Of a stretch of DNA of 64,000 bases, positions 17,174-25,606 are shown piece after piece. The notes under the pieces were generated by a model. It ran no database searches. It was not told the origin of the DNA and saw only the letters and a list, made by a program, of their open reading frames with translations. Position 1 is the first letter of the stretch. Each line of letters opens with the position of its first letter. Source of the stretch: CAZVKN01 sp964627035 (GTDB taxonomy: Bacteria > Electryoneota > AABM5-125-24 > Hatepunaeales > Hatepunaeaceae); contig CAZVKN010000005.1 in the NCBI GenBank assembly GCA_964627035.1, positions 74,532 through 138,531 of the forward strand, given 5' to 3'. The translations under genes and the position numbers were made by a program.

Positions 17174-18760
17174 ATGGCACTTGAGGATCTCTTTGACATA
17201 GGGCAGCCGATTCATGTCGGACAGATAGCTACATCTTACCCGGCTACACGAAAGGACAACGGTGACAAAGTCCTGCTGAAGGTCATTCATCCCCAGTTGA
17301 CCGATGACCCTGAGCTGGTCGAGCGGTTCAGACGCGAGGGTGAGGCGATGTTGAGTGTGGAACATCCCTGTGTCGTGCAGCTCCTCGACTTTGGCGAAGA
17401 GGACGGGATACCGTATCTGGCATTGGAATGGGTTGACGGAGGGACACTGGATGACCAGATTGCATCCGGACCGCTGCCACAGGATAGAATTGAGCGGTTG
17501 GCTTCTGACATGCTGAGCGGTCTTTCTGCCGTGCACACTGTCGGTCTGCTTCACCGCGATCTTAAGCCGGATAACATCCTCCTGACGCGTGAAGGCAGTG
17601 CTAAACTCGCCGATTTTTCACTGGTAGGCTATGAGAATTTCTCCGGATTAACCCAGCACGGTGCATTGGTCGGATCACCGGCGTACATGGCTCCGGAACT
17701 GATTCAAGGGAAAACTGCAACCGTTCAGAGCGATTTGTACGGAATCGGAATAATCCTGCTCGAAGCGTTGACCGGATCAAATCCGTTTGCATCCAACGAT
17801 CCGATGGTCAGCCTGGAACTGATCAGAACAGTTGTGTTGCCAAAACTTTCCGAGAGGACACAGATCAATCGTGACCTCGCACGGATGATTGACAGACTTG
17901 TCGAACGTGATCCGGGTGATCGTCCGGCTTCAGCGGAAACTGCGATTTCCGGAGAGCAGGATGAGCAGAAGGGTGCTGCTATTGAAGCTTCAAAGCAGCA
18001 GACGCTATCACATGCAATAACACGGCACAGACGGAACACAAACCTGTTGCTCTATGGGATATGGATCGTCGGAATCGTGATGGCAATTACTTCATGGTGG
18101 ATTTTCAGAGATCCTGCACCTGATAGCAAAAATCTACCTGAGTTTGCGACACCGATGGAAACGGAAACTGTTAATCTTGACAGTTCAGTTGCCCAAACTG
18201 CTGAAGAAAGAGCAGAGACGGTCGAGCCTGAGTTTCCCACGGATGAAGAGAGCATAGTTTCAGCTTTACCGAACACAAGTGAAAAGATCTCAACGATGCC
18301 GATGATGCCGAAGCCGGGAAGACTCACGATAATCGCCATTCCGTGGGCGCAAGTTTCGGTTGATTATGAGCCGATTGGCGTAACACCGATTGGAACATTG
18401 GAGCTGACTCCGGGAGGACACTATGTGCAGTTTGACCACATACTTTACCCGTCCTTTGAAACAGAATTTATTGTCAAGGAAGGAAAGACGGATACTTTGA
18501 TCGTACACATGAGTGGTGAAGTTAATGTCATTGCAGACCCATACGGCTTTCTGATTGTGAACGGTGAAGAGATTGGGTGGCTGCCCGGATCAGGATCGCT
18601 GATATTGTCACCGGGAATGCATTGGTTTGAGGTGACACATCCGGAGTTGGAAAACTGGACGGATTCGGTAAATATCGTGCGTGGAAGACAGACTATCAAC
18701 ATTGATCTGACAAACGGCACGATGATTGCGCAGTTAAATAGTAGTGGACTGTCGAAATAA
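17174..18760 (+). CDS. Transmembrane Ser/Thr protein kinase with PEGA domains
   Basis: A 528-residue Hanks-type kinase. The catalytic domain (about 10-255) has VLLKVIHP with ATP-binding Lys36, HRDLKPDN (127-134), and APE (173-175). The Mg-binding motif reads DFS (147-149) rather than DFG, and the glycine-rich loop is poorly conserved (IGQPIHVGQIATSY). One membrane helix (290-311) is followed by an outside segment with two PEGA-type domains (about 380-515; ASVDYEPIGVTPIG-like pattern and FLIVNGEEIG). PEGA domains are extracytoplasmic modules often seen with kinases and surface proteins. The start at 17174 follows AGGA and excludes the repeat-derived extension. It probably signals from the cell envelope; activity with DFS needs testing. 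Confidence 0.9.
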   Translation: MALEDLFDIGQPIHVGQIATSYPATRKDNGDKVLLKVIHPQLTDDPELVERFRREGEAMLSVEHPCVVQLLDFGEEDGIPYLALEWVDGGTLDDQIASGPLPQDRIERLASDMLSGLSAVHTVGLLHRDLKPDNILLTREGSAKLADFSLVGYENFSGLTQHGALVGSPAYMAPELIQGKTATVQSDLYGIGIILLEALTGSNPFASNDPMVSLELIRTVVLPKLSERTQINRDLARMIDRLVERDPGDRPASAETAISGEQDEQKGAAIEASKQQTLSHAITRHRRNTNLLLYGIWIVGIVMAITSWWIFRDPAPDSKNLPEFATPMETETVNLDSSVAQTAEERAETVEPEFPTDEESIVSALPNTSEKISTMPMMPKPGRLTIIAIPWAQVSVDYEPIGVTPIGTLELTPGGHYVQFDHILYPSFETEFIVKEGKTDTLIVHMSGEVNVIADPYGFLIVNGEEIGWLPGSGSLILSPGMHWFEVTHPELENWTDSVNIVRGRQTINIDLTNGTMIAQLNSSGLSK

Positions 18761-18773
18761 TAGACAATTACTC

Positions 18774-18827
18774 GTAGTCGGACTTGTCTCAAGTTCGACT
18801 GTCGGGGTTGAGGACAACCCCGACTAC
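18774..18827. repeat. Palindromic repeat family 1
   Basis: A 54-bp copy: GTAGTCGGACTTGTCTCAAG, TTCGACTGTCGGGGTTG, then AGGACAACCCCGACTAC. It occupies most of the 89-nt gap between the kinase and kelch genes. Confidence 0.85.
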
Positions 18828-18849
18828 AGAGTCATACCCCTATAAAACG

Positions 18850-20115
18850 ATGAAACAGAAACTGATAATAACTTTGACTGTCATAGCTTTTTCTGCTCTG
18901 CTCTCCATGCTCTTCGCAGAGTGGGAGTGGAGTGAAGTCAGTCAGATGCGTCAACCAAGGATGGAACACATGAGCGCTGTCGTCAACGGCGAAATTTATG
19001 TGTTCGGCGGACGGCAGATGCAAATGCGCCCCAGACGGAATGTTGTGCTCGCAAACGCTGAAAAATATGACCCGGTTGAGGATGAGTGGAGCGCTATCAG
19101 ACCCATGCCCTATCCGCTGTATCTCGCTGATGCAGTCGCTGTAGGAGAGATGATTTACATCTTCGGGGGGGTTACTTCACAGAGGATGCTGCAGCCGATT
19201 GACTCTGTTCTCGTGTATGACACCGAACGCAACGGATATCGTGTTATTGGTCGAATGCCTGATGCCAAGTATTCAATGGAAGTAACTTACTTCCCACGGA
19301 GAGGAGAAATTTTGGTAGCAGGAGGAATTGGACAAAGCCTCGATGATTTTTTCAGGACAACGTGGTGGTACGACATCCGTGAAAATGAGTGGAGCGACGG
19401 TTTCAATCTGCCGAGACCTTTGGCAAAATTTGGGATGGCTGTCGGTGCTGATTCATTATGGATAACCGGGGGGTTTTCATTCGGCGGTCCTCAAAACAGG
19501 TGTCACGTCATGACACAGCGGGGTTGGGGAGTCCGTGCTGAATTGCCGGTGCAGTGCGGCGATCCCGGCTCTGTATTTCTCGGCGACACACTCATCAATG
19601 CTGGTGGTACTGGAAGCCGTCGAGGTGAGGAATTTTATCTTAATGATGTCTTTGCATTTACTCCCGGTGAGGATGAATGGAGAAGATTGCCTGAGATGAA
19701 CCTCAGTCGCACAAGCTTTGAGCTTGTTGCACTCGGCGATTCTGCTGTCTATGCCATCGGAGGATTGAACCGCCATAATCACCGACAGTGGGACATCCTC
19801 AGCAGTGTCGAAATGTACTACAACGATGTTGGTATGAACGCTGTCCCGGGCGTTCAGGACGAATCGTCACCGGAATTCAGCATCAACATCTCGCCGAATC
19901 CTTCACATGGATTGGTGAGGTTCAACCTCCCCTTCATTGACAGCCGAATTAAGATATTTGACCTTCATGGGAGAATTGTTGCCGGTCAATTCCATTCCGA
20001 AGGAGGGGTGTGGACATGGAACAGTGTCGGCTATCCGACCGGAACCTATTTCTATGCAGTTACTCTCGGAACAGGCAGTTCTCCGATCACCGGGCGAATT
20101 TACGTCGTGAAATGA
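18850..20115 (+). CDS. Secreted kelch-repeat protein with T9SS sorting domain
   Basis: A 421-residue exported protein. After a signal peptide (LIITLTVIAFSALLSMLFA) it carries about five kelch motifs forming a beta-propeller (about 30-330), for example YVFGGRQM, KYDPVEDEWSAI and IYIFGGVTS. The last 75 residues form a T9SS type A-like sorting domain (INISPNPSHGLVRFNL, IKIFDLHGR, ending RIYVVK). The ATG at 18850 is chosen because upstream codons fall in a dispersed repeat and the signal peptide starts here. It ends in an ATGA overlap with the next gene. The binding partner is unknown. Confidence 0.85.
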   Translation: MKQKLIITLTVIAFSALLSMLFAEWEWSEVSQMRQPRMEHMSAVVNGEIYVFGGRQMQMRPRRNVVLANAEKYDPVEDEWSAIRPMPYPLYLADAVAVGEMIYIFGGVTSQRMLQPIDSVLVYDTERNGYRVIGRMPDAKYSMEVTYFPRRGEILVAGGIGQSLDDFFRTTWWYDIRENEWSDGFNLPRPLAKFGMAVGADSLWITGGFSFGGPQNRCHVMTQRGWGVRAELPVQCGDPGSVFLGDTLINAGGTGSRRGEEFYLNDVFAFTPGEDEWRRLPEMNLSRTSFELVALGDSAVYAIGGLNRHNHRQWDILSSVEMYYNDVGMNAVPGVQDESSPEFSINISPNPSHGLVRFNLPFIDSRIKIFDLHGRIVAGQFHSEGGVWTWNSVGYPTGTYFYAVTLGTGSSPITGRIYVVK

Positions 20116-20894
20116 TCCTATCCATAACAGTTCTAATCATATCATTAGTCACTGTTCCACTGTTCGGGCAGTCGGAAGAAGCTTGGAACGCCTATCTCGC
20201 CGGAAACTTTGAGCAGGTCGAGCAGTTGCTGACCGCAGCAGTTGAAGACAGCTCACTGTCCGACGTTCAACTTGCGCGTTACTATCTCGCACTCGGCTGC
20301 AGCGATGCGATGCGCAACCGTTCCACCTCCGCCACTACCGCATTTGAACGGGCACTCGATCTCGATCCATCTATAAAACTGACATCATCAGATATCCCGC
20401 CTCCTGTGTGGCAACTGTTTGAGCCGGTGCGAAATCGAATGCCTTACACGAAGGATCAGCCTGAAATATCGGATGAGATCCTCGAACAGATCAGAAAATC
20501 AGCGGTAGATACCGTCAGGATAACCGATACAACCTACCTGAAGAGATCCGCTATCGTGAATTCGTTGATCTTCCCCGGGTGGGGGCATCTGAAGGAAGGA
20601 GATCGAAAAGGGTGGATATTTATGGGAACGGAGGTGGCTTTGCTCACAGGATGGGTAGCATCATCCGTTCTGACAGTCAAAGCGCGTGAAGAATACATGG
20701 ACACCAGATCAGTCGAAGACATCACCGCAAAATATGACAACTATAACAATTACTATCGTCTAACAATAGGATTTGCTGCTGCTGCAGTCGTCAATTATGT
20801 TTACAGTCAATTTGATTTTTTCCGTTCGGATCCGATGTTGGCTTTCAACCCATCAGACAGATCCGTTCACCTCACCCTATCGTTCAACCTGTGA
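20112..20894 (+). CDS. Exported TPR protein with C-terminal DUF5683-like membrane region
   Basis: A 260-residue protein with an N-terminal signal (MILSITVLIISLVTVPLFG), two or three tetratricopeptide-like helix pairs (about 22-100; AWNAYLAGNFEQVEQLL and ALGCSDAMRNRS) and a C-terminal part with two hydrophobic helices (SAIVNSLIFPGWGHLKEGD, then WIFMGTEVALLTGWVAS and LTIGFAAAAVVNYVYSQ). The P-G-W-G-H-L-K-x-G segment resembles DUF5683 proteins of the Bacteroidota/FCB group, whose function is unknown. It starts in an ATGA overlap with the kelch gene, so its translation is coupled. It closes the plus-strand gene series. Confidence 0.7.
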   Translation: MILSITVLIISLVTVPLFGQSEEAWNAYLAGNFEQVEQLLTAAVEDSSLSDVQLARYYLALGCSDAMRNRSTSATTAFERALDLDPSIKLTSSDIPPPVWQLFEPVRNRMPYTKDQPEISDEILEQIRKSAVDTVRITDTTYLKRSAIVNSLIFPGWGHLKEGDRKGWIFMGTEVALLTGWVASSVLTVKAREEYMDTRSVEDITAKYDNYNNYYRLTIGFAAAAVVNYVYSQFDFFRSDPMLAFNPSDRSVHLTLSFNL

Positions 20895-20928
20895 ACAGAC
20901 TTCACAGTGGATGCGAATCCTGTTCACA
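20890..20928. terminator. Inverted repeat between convergent genes
   Basis: TGTGAACAG and CTGTTCACA form a 9-bp stem around 21 nt, overlapping the TPR gene stop and lying 13 nt from the stop of the convergent gene. There is no strong T-tract on either side, so a bidirectional terminator role is only possible. Confidence 0.35.
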
Positions 20929-20941
20929 AGTTGTAAGTTTG

Positions 20942-22630
20942 TCACTCTTTCAGAATTTTCAGCCATGTCTGTCGCAGCTGTCGGTCATTCTCGTTTAGAT
21001 AGTCCTCAGCCAGCATTTTCACTCCGAGTCGCTGCCATTGATTTTCGTCAATGAACGGCGGCTTCTCGAGATAATTGAATCTCTTTACGCCGTTATCCCG
21101 CAAAAGACCTATTAACTCCTCCAAATCAGTTGCTGATTTTACGTTATACCAGGGGCTGATATGAGATTGCAGCGCACAATCTCCCGCCATCCACCACATC
21201 GAGGTCACAATCGGCGTTGAACCGGCGTTCGCTATCCATCGGTTCAATTCGCGATTATCCGCTCGCACATCATGAAGAGCAAACAGAGAATATATCTGCC
21301 CGACTACAGAAAACACAATTAACACAACGATCAAGACCCGCGCTTCTTTAACGGATTTCCACCATCGTCTCAGCCTGATTGTCGCGAGGAAGAGAACTAA
21401 AGGAACGGCAGTCAGAATCAGACGCGCCCCCCAATGGATCCCGGAAGAGGTCGGGGAGGCGATTGAATAGAGAACTATGTACAGCGCACAGCCGATCCAC
21501 AGGAAATTCACCATCGGTCGCTTCTCCCCCTTGAAGCTCGTCAATGCCAAAATCGCAACCGGAACAATCCAAAATAGCCCGCCTGACACGCTCATGTATG
21601 CCGGGTGATTGGTAGCGGTGAGTACTTTTATCCAATAAAAACTGAAGGTCACACCGATTGCAATCGAAATCCACAGCCAGGCTCTCCTGTTACGTCGCCA
21701 TTTTCTTCTGAACAGCAACGCAGCCAAGGGGACTAATCCGGCAAACGACAGGATGAATCTGTGAAATCCGGTAAAGAGAGCTACATAGAAATTCCTAATC
21801 CAAGCAACGATCATACCGGCAGCACTCTGAAACTGCTGACCCTCTACATTGGTGGTTAGGTGCAGTGGAATCAACTGACCTGAGAATAGTAAATTGAGTA
21901 ATGCACCGATGCCCATCCCAAAGAGTATCCCGAGCAGATAAAGCGGAACCGCCTTTTTATTCCTGCCGGTCTGCTTCCAAAAGAGTAACGTTACGAGCAC
22001 CCATATAACTGCCTCCGTGCGCATCGCTGCACCCAGACTGATCGCAAATCCAGAAGCAACGAGCAGAAGCTGTGACGTGATTGAATCGGATGATTGATTG
22101 TAACTCTGAAAGAGTGCCACAAATGACAGCAGCACCAGTGCCATCGCCCAGGTGTGTTCCCACAGGGTCATGCTGTAGAACAGCAGAGGTGATGCGAATG
22201 CAAGCAGAAGAATGTAAACTGAAGCGCTGCGTTTGGGTCGTTGGTAGGTCCACAGCATCCAGCCTGCAGACAGCGTTACCAAACCACCGAGAAGTGACAG
22301 CAGATGCGGTCCGATTTTTCCAAACATCGCAGCAAACATCCCGGCAGACACCATGAATATGATCGGAAACGTAGGAATCTGGTAGTTCCCGCGAAGAATG
22401 CCAAATGGAGATGCCAACGGTCTGAACTTACCGTCATCATCAAACTTTGCACCGGCATAGGGAATTTTAATGTTCCCGTTGTCAGAAAATGACTGTGCAC
22501 CCTGGTATTTGATACCGTTATCCAATCCCCAAAAGGAAGGCTTCGGCATCCATAGCCAGAACAGTATATAAATCAGTGTTACACCGACGAAAACGATAGA
22601 TTCACGGCGGCGTTGTGGTGATAACTGCAT
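20942..22630 (-). CDS. Polytopic membrane protein, glycosyltransferase-like
   Basis: A 562-residue inner-membrane protein with about eleven to thirteen hydrophobic helices and a soluble C-terminal part (about 465-562). After the first helix comes an acidic loop (WGLDNGIKYQGAQSF), as in GT-C fold glycosyltransferases that use polyprenyl-phosphate sugars, and RPLASPFGILRGNYQIPTFP precedes the second helix. A GT-C role at the outer face of the membrane is therefore likely but not certain; no strict family motif is visible. It is convergent with the preceding plus-strand series and separated from the next minus-strand operon by repeats and a terminator, so it is probably transcribed alone. Confidence 0.6.
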   Translation of the reverse strand: MQLSPQRRRESIVFVGVTLIYILFWLWMPKPSFWGLDNGIKYQGAQSFSDNGNIKIPYAGAKFDDDGKFRPLASPFGILRGNYQIPTFPIIFMVSAGMFAAMFGKIGPHLLSLLGGLVTLSAGWMLWTYQRPKRSASVYILLLAFASPLLFYSMTLWEHTWAMALVLLSFVALFQSYNQSSDSITSQLLLVASGFAISLGAAMRTEAVIWVLVTLLFWKQTGRNKKAVPLYLLGILFGMGIGALLNLLFSGQLIPLHLTTNVEGQQFQSAAGMIVAWIRNFYVALFTGFHRFILSFAGLVPLAALLFRRKWRRNRRAWLWISIAIGVTFSFYWIKVLTATNHPAYMSVSGGLFWIVPVAILALTSFKGEKRPMVNFLWIGCALYIVLYSIASPTSSGIHWGARLILTAVPLVLFLATIRLRRWWKSVKEARVLIVVLIVFSVVGQIYSLFALHDVRADNRELNRWIANAGSTPIVTSMWWMAGDCALQSHISPWYNVKSATDLEELIGLLRDNGVKRFNYLEKPPFIDENQWQRLGVKMLAEDYLNENDRQLRQTWLKILKE

Positions 22631-22682
22631 GTTTTGTTAACCGACTTATTTTATTCAGACTCGCTCGGTGCAATGATTTGAG

Positions 22683-22872
22683 TTCTGAGTTCAACCTTTA
22701 GGTTGCAAGGAAAACACGCTGAAGAGTTTGTTCTATAATACAAAATATCCGCTGTCAGGTCGCCGTACCTGACAGCCACCTTATTAATATTACATAAGTT
22801 GGGCTGTCAACCGCGGCGGGTTGACAGCGGAACATCTATTATCGGACAGATTCTGAAGCGTGTACTCTGAAC
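22683..22872. repeat. Palindromic repeat family 3, split by a family 2 insertion
   Basis: The left part (22683-22724) reads TTCTGAGTTCAACC... AACACGCTGAAG; the right part (22853-22872) reads CTGAAGCGTGTACTCTGAAC. Removing the 128 bp between and one CTGAAG restores a normal family 3 unit with the palindrome ACACGCTGAAGCGTGT, as in the intact copy at 63900-63954. Confidence 0.8.
22725..22852. mobile_element. Complete two-hairpin element (family 2) with 6-bp target duplication
   Basis: A 128-bp element with ends AGTTTGTTCTATAATA and TATTATCGGACAGATT (imperfect terminal inverted repeats) and internal hairpins A (GCTGTCAGGT / ACCTGACAGC) and B (GCTGTCAACC / GGTTGACAGC). It is flanked by CTGAAG at 22719-22724 and CTGAAG at 22853-22858. 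It encodes nothing, so it would be a non-autonomous MITE- or REP-like element moved by an enzyme encoded elsewhere. Confidence 0.75.
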
Positions 22873-22887
22873 ATTCTGGACTTAACC

Positions 22888-22926
22888 AAAAAAGCCGCAG
22901 ACCGGTGGGGAAACCAAATCTGCGAC
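22888..22926 (-). terminator. Intrinsic terminator of the surface operon
   Basis: On the minus strand GTCGCAGATTTGGT pairs with ACCGGTCTGCGGC around a short loop and is followed by six T. It lies 22 nt beyond the stop of the last gene of the operon and is well formed. Confidence 0.85.
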
Positions 22927-22947
22927 TCGTAATCAATGCCCTAAATA

Positions 22948-24960
22948 TCAATGCGCAAAAGGAAGGAAGAACCAGTTCAGCATTTTACTGAACATGTCGG
23001 TCACCTGCCCATCACTGTTATCCATGTAATAGAGCGGGAATGTGAACACCGCTACCCGATACGCAACCTTGATTGAACCTGTATTCGTAAACAGTAGATG
23101 CTCATACCTGATCGCACACGGTCTGAAATGTGATTGCGAGAACGGCTGGAACTCATAGTCAATCACAATGTCATCATTCAAGCCCCACGGTTCGCCGTAA
23201 GGATAGCTGATGCGCGCAACCGCTGCGAAATTGTTCGCTCCTACCTTGACGTTATTCGTGAGGGTTTGTACTTCACCCCATACGGTGTCACCAGGTGTGG
23301 TACGCGATGCATTCCATACCTGACTTATCCGAAGCACTCTGTTCCGCTGCAGCTCAATGAGACAATCCACCGGTGTCGGCGGGTAGAATATTGTATCAAC
23401 ATTGGCTTTTACCTCAGCCAGCTCGTTCCACACATCGCCCGATGCGGTATCTGTATAGGAGTTAAAGTAATATGCAGTTTCCACGCCTCTTCCGGATGCG
23501 ATCACATCCACTCCCGGCAACAGCGGAAACAGACCCATACGATAGCCGTCACCCTGGGCAAATTTCTGACGATACATATCCGCGGTCTTTGCGGTGTCAA
23601 TTGTCAGATTAGGCAGGTTGGTCACCCCTGAAATTGCACCGGTGAGCTCTGCATCGCTGGTAATAATCCTGCGGAACGGTTCATTTGCGAATGTTGATTC
23701 CGTCAGATTGAGCGTCGTGTTGGATATCTGATTGGTCTGAGTTATCAAACCGAGCACCCATAATCTGCCGCCCACTTCCACGTAATCGGCAATCCTCTGC
23801 TCAAAAGACGGCTTTATAGCTTCTGTAAGCGTGGAGGACTCGTTCTCTGAGAACCATATCACAAGCCTGAATCTACCCAGATATGCTTTCGGCAGTGCTC
23901 CATTCTCAGGAGAGTAGAGGTTATACTCCACATCAGGATAGTTTGCAGTCAGCGACTGATAGAGATCACCGATAGGAGTGCCCGGATTCAGATCCCACCA
24001 AAAACGTTGGTCTCCCGGGTTTTCATCTGACGTATTGAGAAGCAGAATTGACTGATGGAATGTCGGCTCATACACGTCAAACGTAGCAGTAGCTGGACGT
24101 GAAGAGACCTCATAGCCGTCGTCTCTTGACCAGACCGTGAACACGTAATGTCCGGTTTCCAGACCGTAAAACAGTATCTCCTGTCTTGGTGTCCAGTCGG
24201 TAGCCACCCACTGCCAAACAGTGTCATGAGGAACCCGTTCCAGATAGTAACGGTATTCCAGCGGGATAGTGTACAAGTCGCGGTCGTCGGGATCGGCTGA
24301 TTTCCAATTGAACCCAAGACCGGACCAGGTGCCGCCAGCTTGATCCAGACAATATAAAGTGTCAGCAAGAGCTGTATTTGTGCTGTCCGCATCCTGAGCC
24401 GGAATGTCGTGACTAAATCTTGTATCGGCATCCGTCCACCACTTGATCTCCGGCACCTCCGGCTGTTGATTTGTCCGATAGAAGCGGTTGTAAATCACGC
24501 TGTCAGATTCAAGTCCCTTGTCATCTACGCACTTGAGGTAGAAGATGTGCTGAGTCACCTTTCCCGGTTCGGTCAGGAGGTAAACTGTGTCACTGGAGGC
24601 TTCTGTTGTGACCCAAGCCTCTTCAGGAATAAAATCTACATAATAATCAGGATCGAGCAGTGCCGTTGAGTCTGTAATATCCGCATAAGAAAATGACTCG
24701 ATAAAACCGTCTGCATCCCGTCCTTTCCAATTTATCACCGGTGCAAATGAAAATGTGTCACCATCAGCAGGAACATTTGCAAATTCAACTATTGGAGCGA
24801 TATTTTCATCCATTTCGCCTTGAATATCAGCAGGAAAGGTACCACAACCGCTGTTGATTGTGGAGAACGCAAAAAACAACAAGCCGATTATGATAGTCGC
24901 TGCGGTGATTCTACCGTCAGATAGAAACGCTTTAAGATTGGTTGTTCTGTTATCAGCCAT
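22948..24960 (-). CDS. Large lipoprotein with GATase-like module
   Basis: A 670-residue exported lipoprotein. The hydrophobic segment ITAATIIIGLLFFAFSTIN precedes SGCGTF, with the lipidated Cys at about residue 39. The N-terminal half has Ig-like beta regions (about 50-310; VINWKGRDADGFIESFSYAD). A central region (about 310-460) resembles glutamine-amidotransferase-like or DUF4350 folds: YLGRFRLVIWFSENES, then FEQRIADYVEVGGRLWVLG. The same type of module recurs four times in the giant protein at 41.9-55.0 kb. It overlaps the upstream TPR lipoprotein gene by 8 nt and is the last gene before a terminator. The specific function is unknown; a surface complex with its operon partners is an inference. 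Confidence 0.75.
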   Translation of the reverse strand: MADNRTTNLKAFLSDGRITAATIIIGLLFFAFSTINSGCGTFPADIQGEMDENIAPIVEFANVPADGDTFSFAPVINWKGRDADGFIESFSYADITDSTALLDPDYYVDFIPEEAWVTTEASSDTVYLLTEPGKVTQHIFYLKCVDDKGLESDSVIYNRFYRTNQQPEVPEIKWWTDADTRFSHDIPAQDADSTNTALADTLYCLDQAGGTWSGLGFNWKSADPDDRDLYTIPLEYRYYLERVPHDTVWQWVATDWTPRQEILFYGLETGHYVFTVWSRDDGYEVSSRPATATFDVYEPTFHQSILLLNTSDENPGDQRFWWDLNPGTPIGDLYQSLTANYPDVEYNLYSPENGALPKAYLGRFRLVIWFSENESSTLTEAIKPSFEQRIADYVEVGGRLWVLGLITQTNQISNTTLNLTESTFANEPFRRIITSDAELTGAISGVTNLPNLTIDTAKTADMYRQKFAQGDGYRMGLFPLLPGVDVIASGRGVETAYYFNSYTDTASGDVWNELAEVKANVDTIFYPPTPVDCLIELQRNRVLRISQVWNASRTTPGDTVWGEVQTLTNNVKVGANNFAAVARISYPYGEPWGLNDDIVIDYEFQPFSQSHFRPCAIRYEHLLFTNTGSIKVAYRVAVFTFPLYYMDNSDGQVTDMFSKMLNWFFLPFAH

Positions 24961-25603
24961 GGAGTCGCCTCAGTCTTTCAATTTCGTTCAATAATTCCCT
25001 GCGTCCTGCCGGGGTTGAAATGTCTGTCTCAAATGCGGGATTCAATTCTCTGACAGCAGCATACGAAGAAGCGTAATTGTCATCACCGCCAAGATTGTAA
25101 TACGCTGCGGCAATCATGATGTAAACATCGTCAGAATTCAGGCTCGGTTCATGGAGGAAACGCCAGCCGGGACGACGGTGTAATAGCGCTTCAGCCTTAA
25201 CAACAGCCTCATCCCAATCACCTTGCTGGTAAACTACAAATGCCCAGCCGCCCAAGGCATCGTAACGGGCGGTGTCCTGCTGAAGAGCCGTATCAAAATA
25301 ACCTGCGGCATCGTTGAGTCCGCCGATCAGCCTTGCAGAAGACCAGCCCGCTCCATTCCAGCCATCGCTCATTTGAGCGTCGTTATGGGTGACGGCTTGG
25401 AATTCAGCCAGTGCCCCGCTGTAGTCGCCCTCCTCAAATTTCTCCCATGCGAGATCAAGTATCTCGTCATTAGTGAGGGCGGGACCTGTTGACGGGTCGT
25501 CATCACCGCAGCCGACAGTGGTTAGCGCAAGCCCGATTGCGAGTATGCAAATCCCCGCTATGCGGTAAAGCAGTTTTGCGGGGGTTGAAATCTTTGTTGT
25601 CAT
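24953..25603 (-). CDS. TPR lipoprotein
   Basis: A 216-residue lipoprotein: signal IAGICILAIGLALTTVG followed by Cys at about residue 32 (VGCGDDD). The rest is three to four tetratricopeptide repeats (LAWEKFEEGDYSGALAEFQAV, GGLNDAAGYFDTALQQD, VVYQQGDWDEAVVKAEALL). Such small TPR lipoproteins often act as scaffolds of outer-membrane assemblies. Its Shine-Dalgarno sequence GAGG overlaps the stop codon of the upstream 1348-residue gene, 3 nt away, and its own end overlaps the next gene; all three are thus translationally linked. Confidence 0.85.
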   Translation of the reverse strand: MTTKISTPAKLLYRIAGICILAIGLALTTVGCGDDDPSTGPALTNDEILDLAWEKFEEGDYSGALAEFQAVTHNDAQMSDGWNGAGWSSARLIGGLNDAAGYFDTALQQDTARYDALGGWAFVVYQQGDWDEAVVKAEALLHRRPGWRFLHEPSLNSDDVYIMIAAAYYNLGGDDNYASSYAAVRELNPAFETDISTPAGRRELLNEIERLRRLHG

Positions 25604-25606
25604 TCT

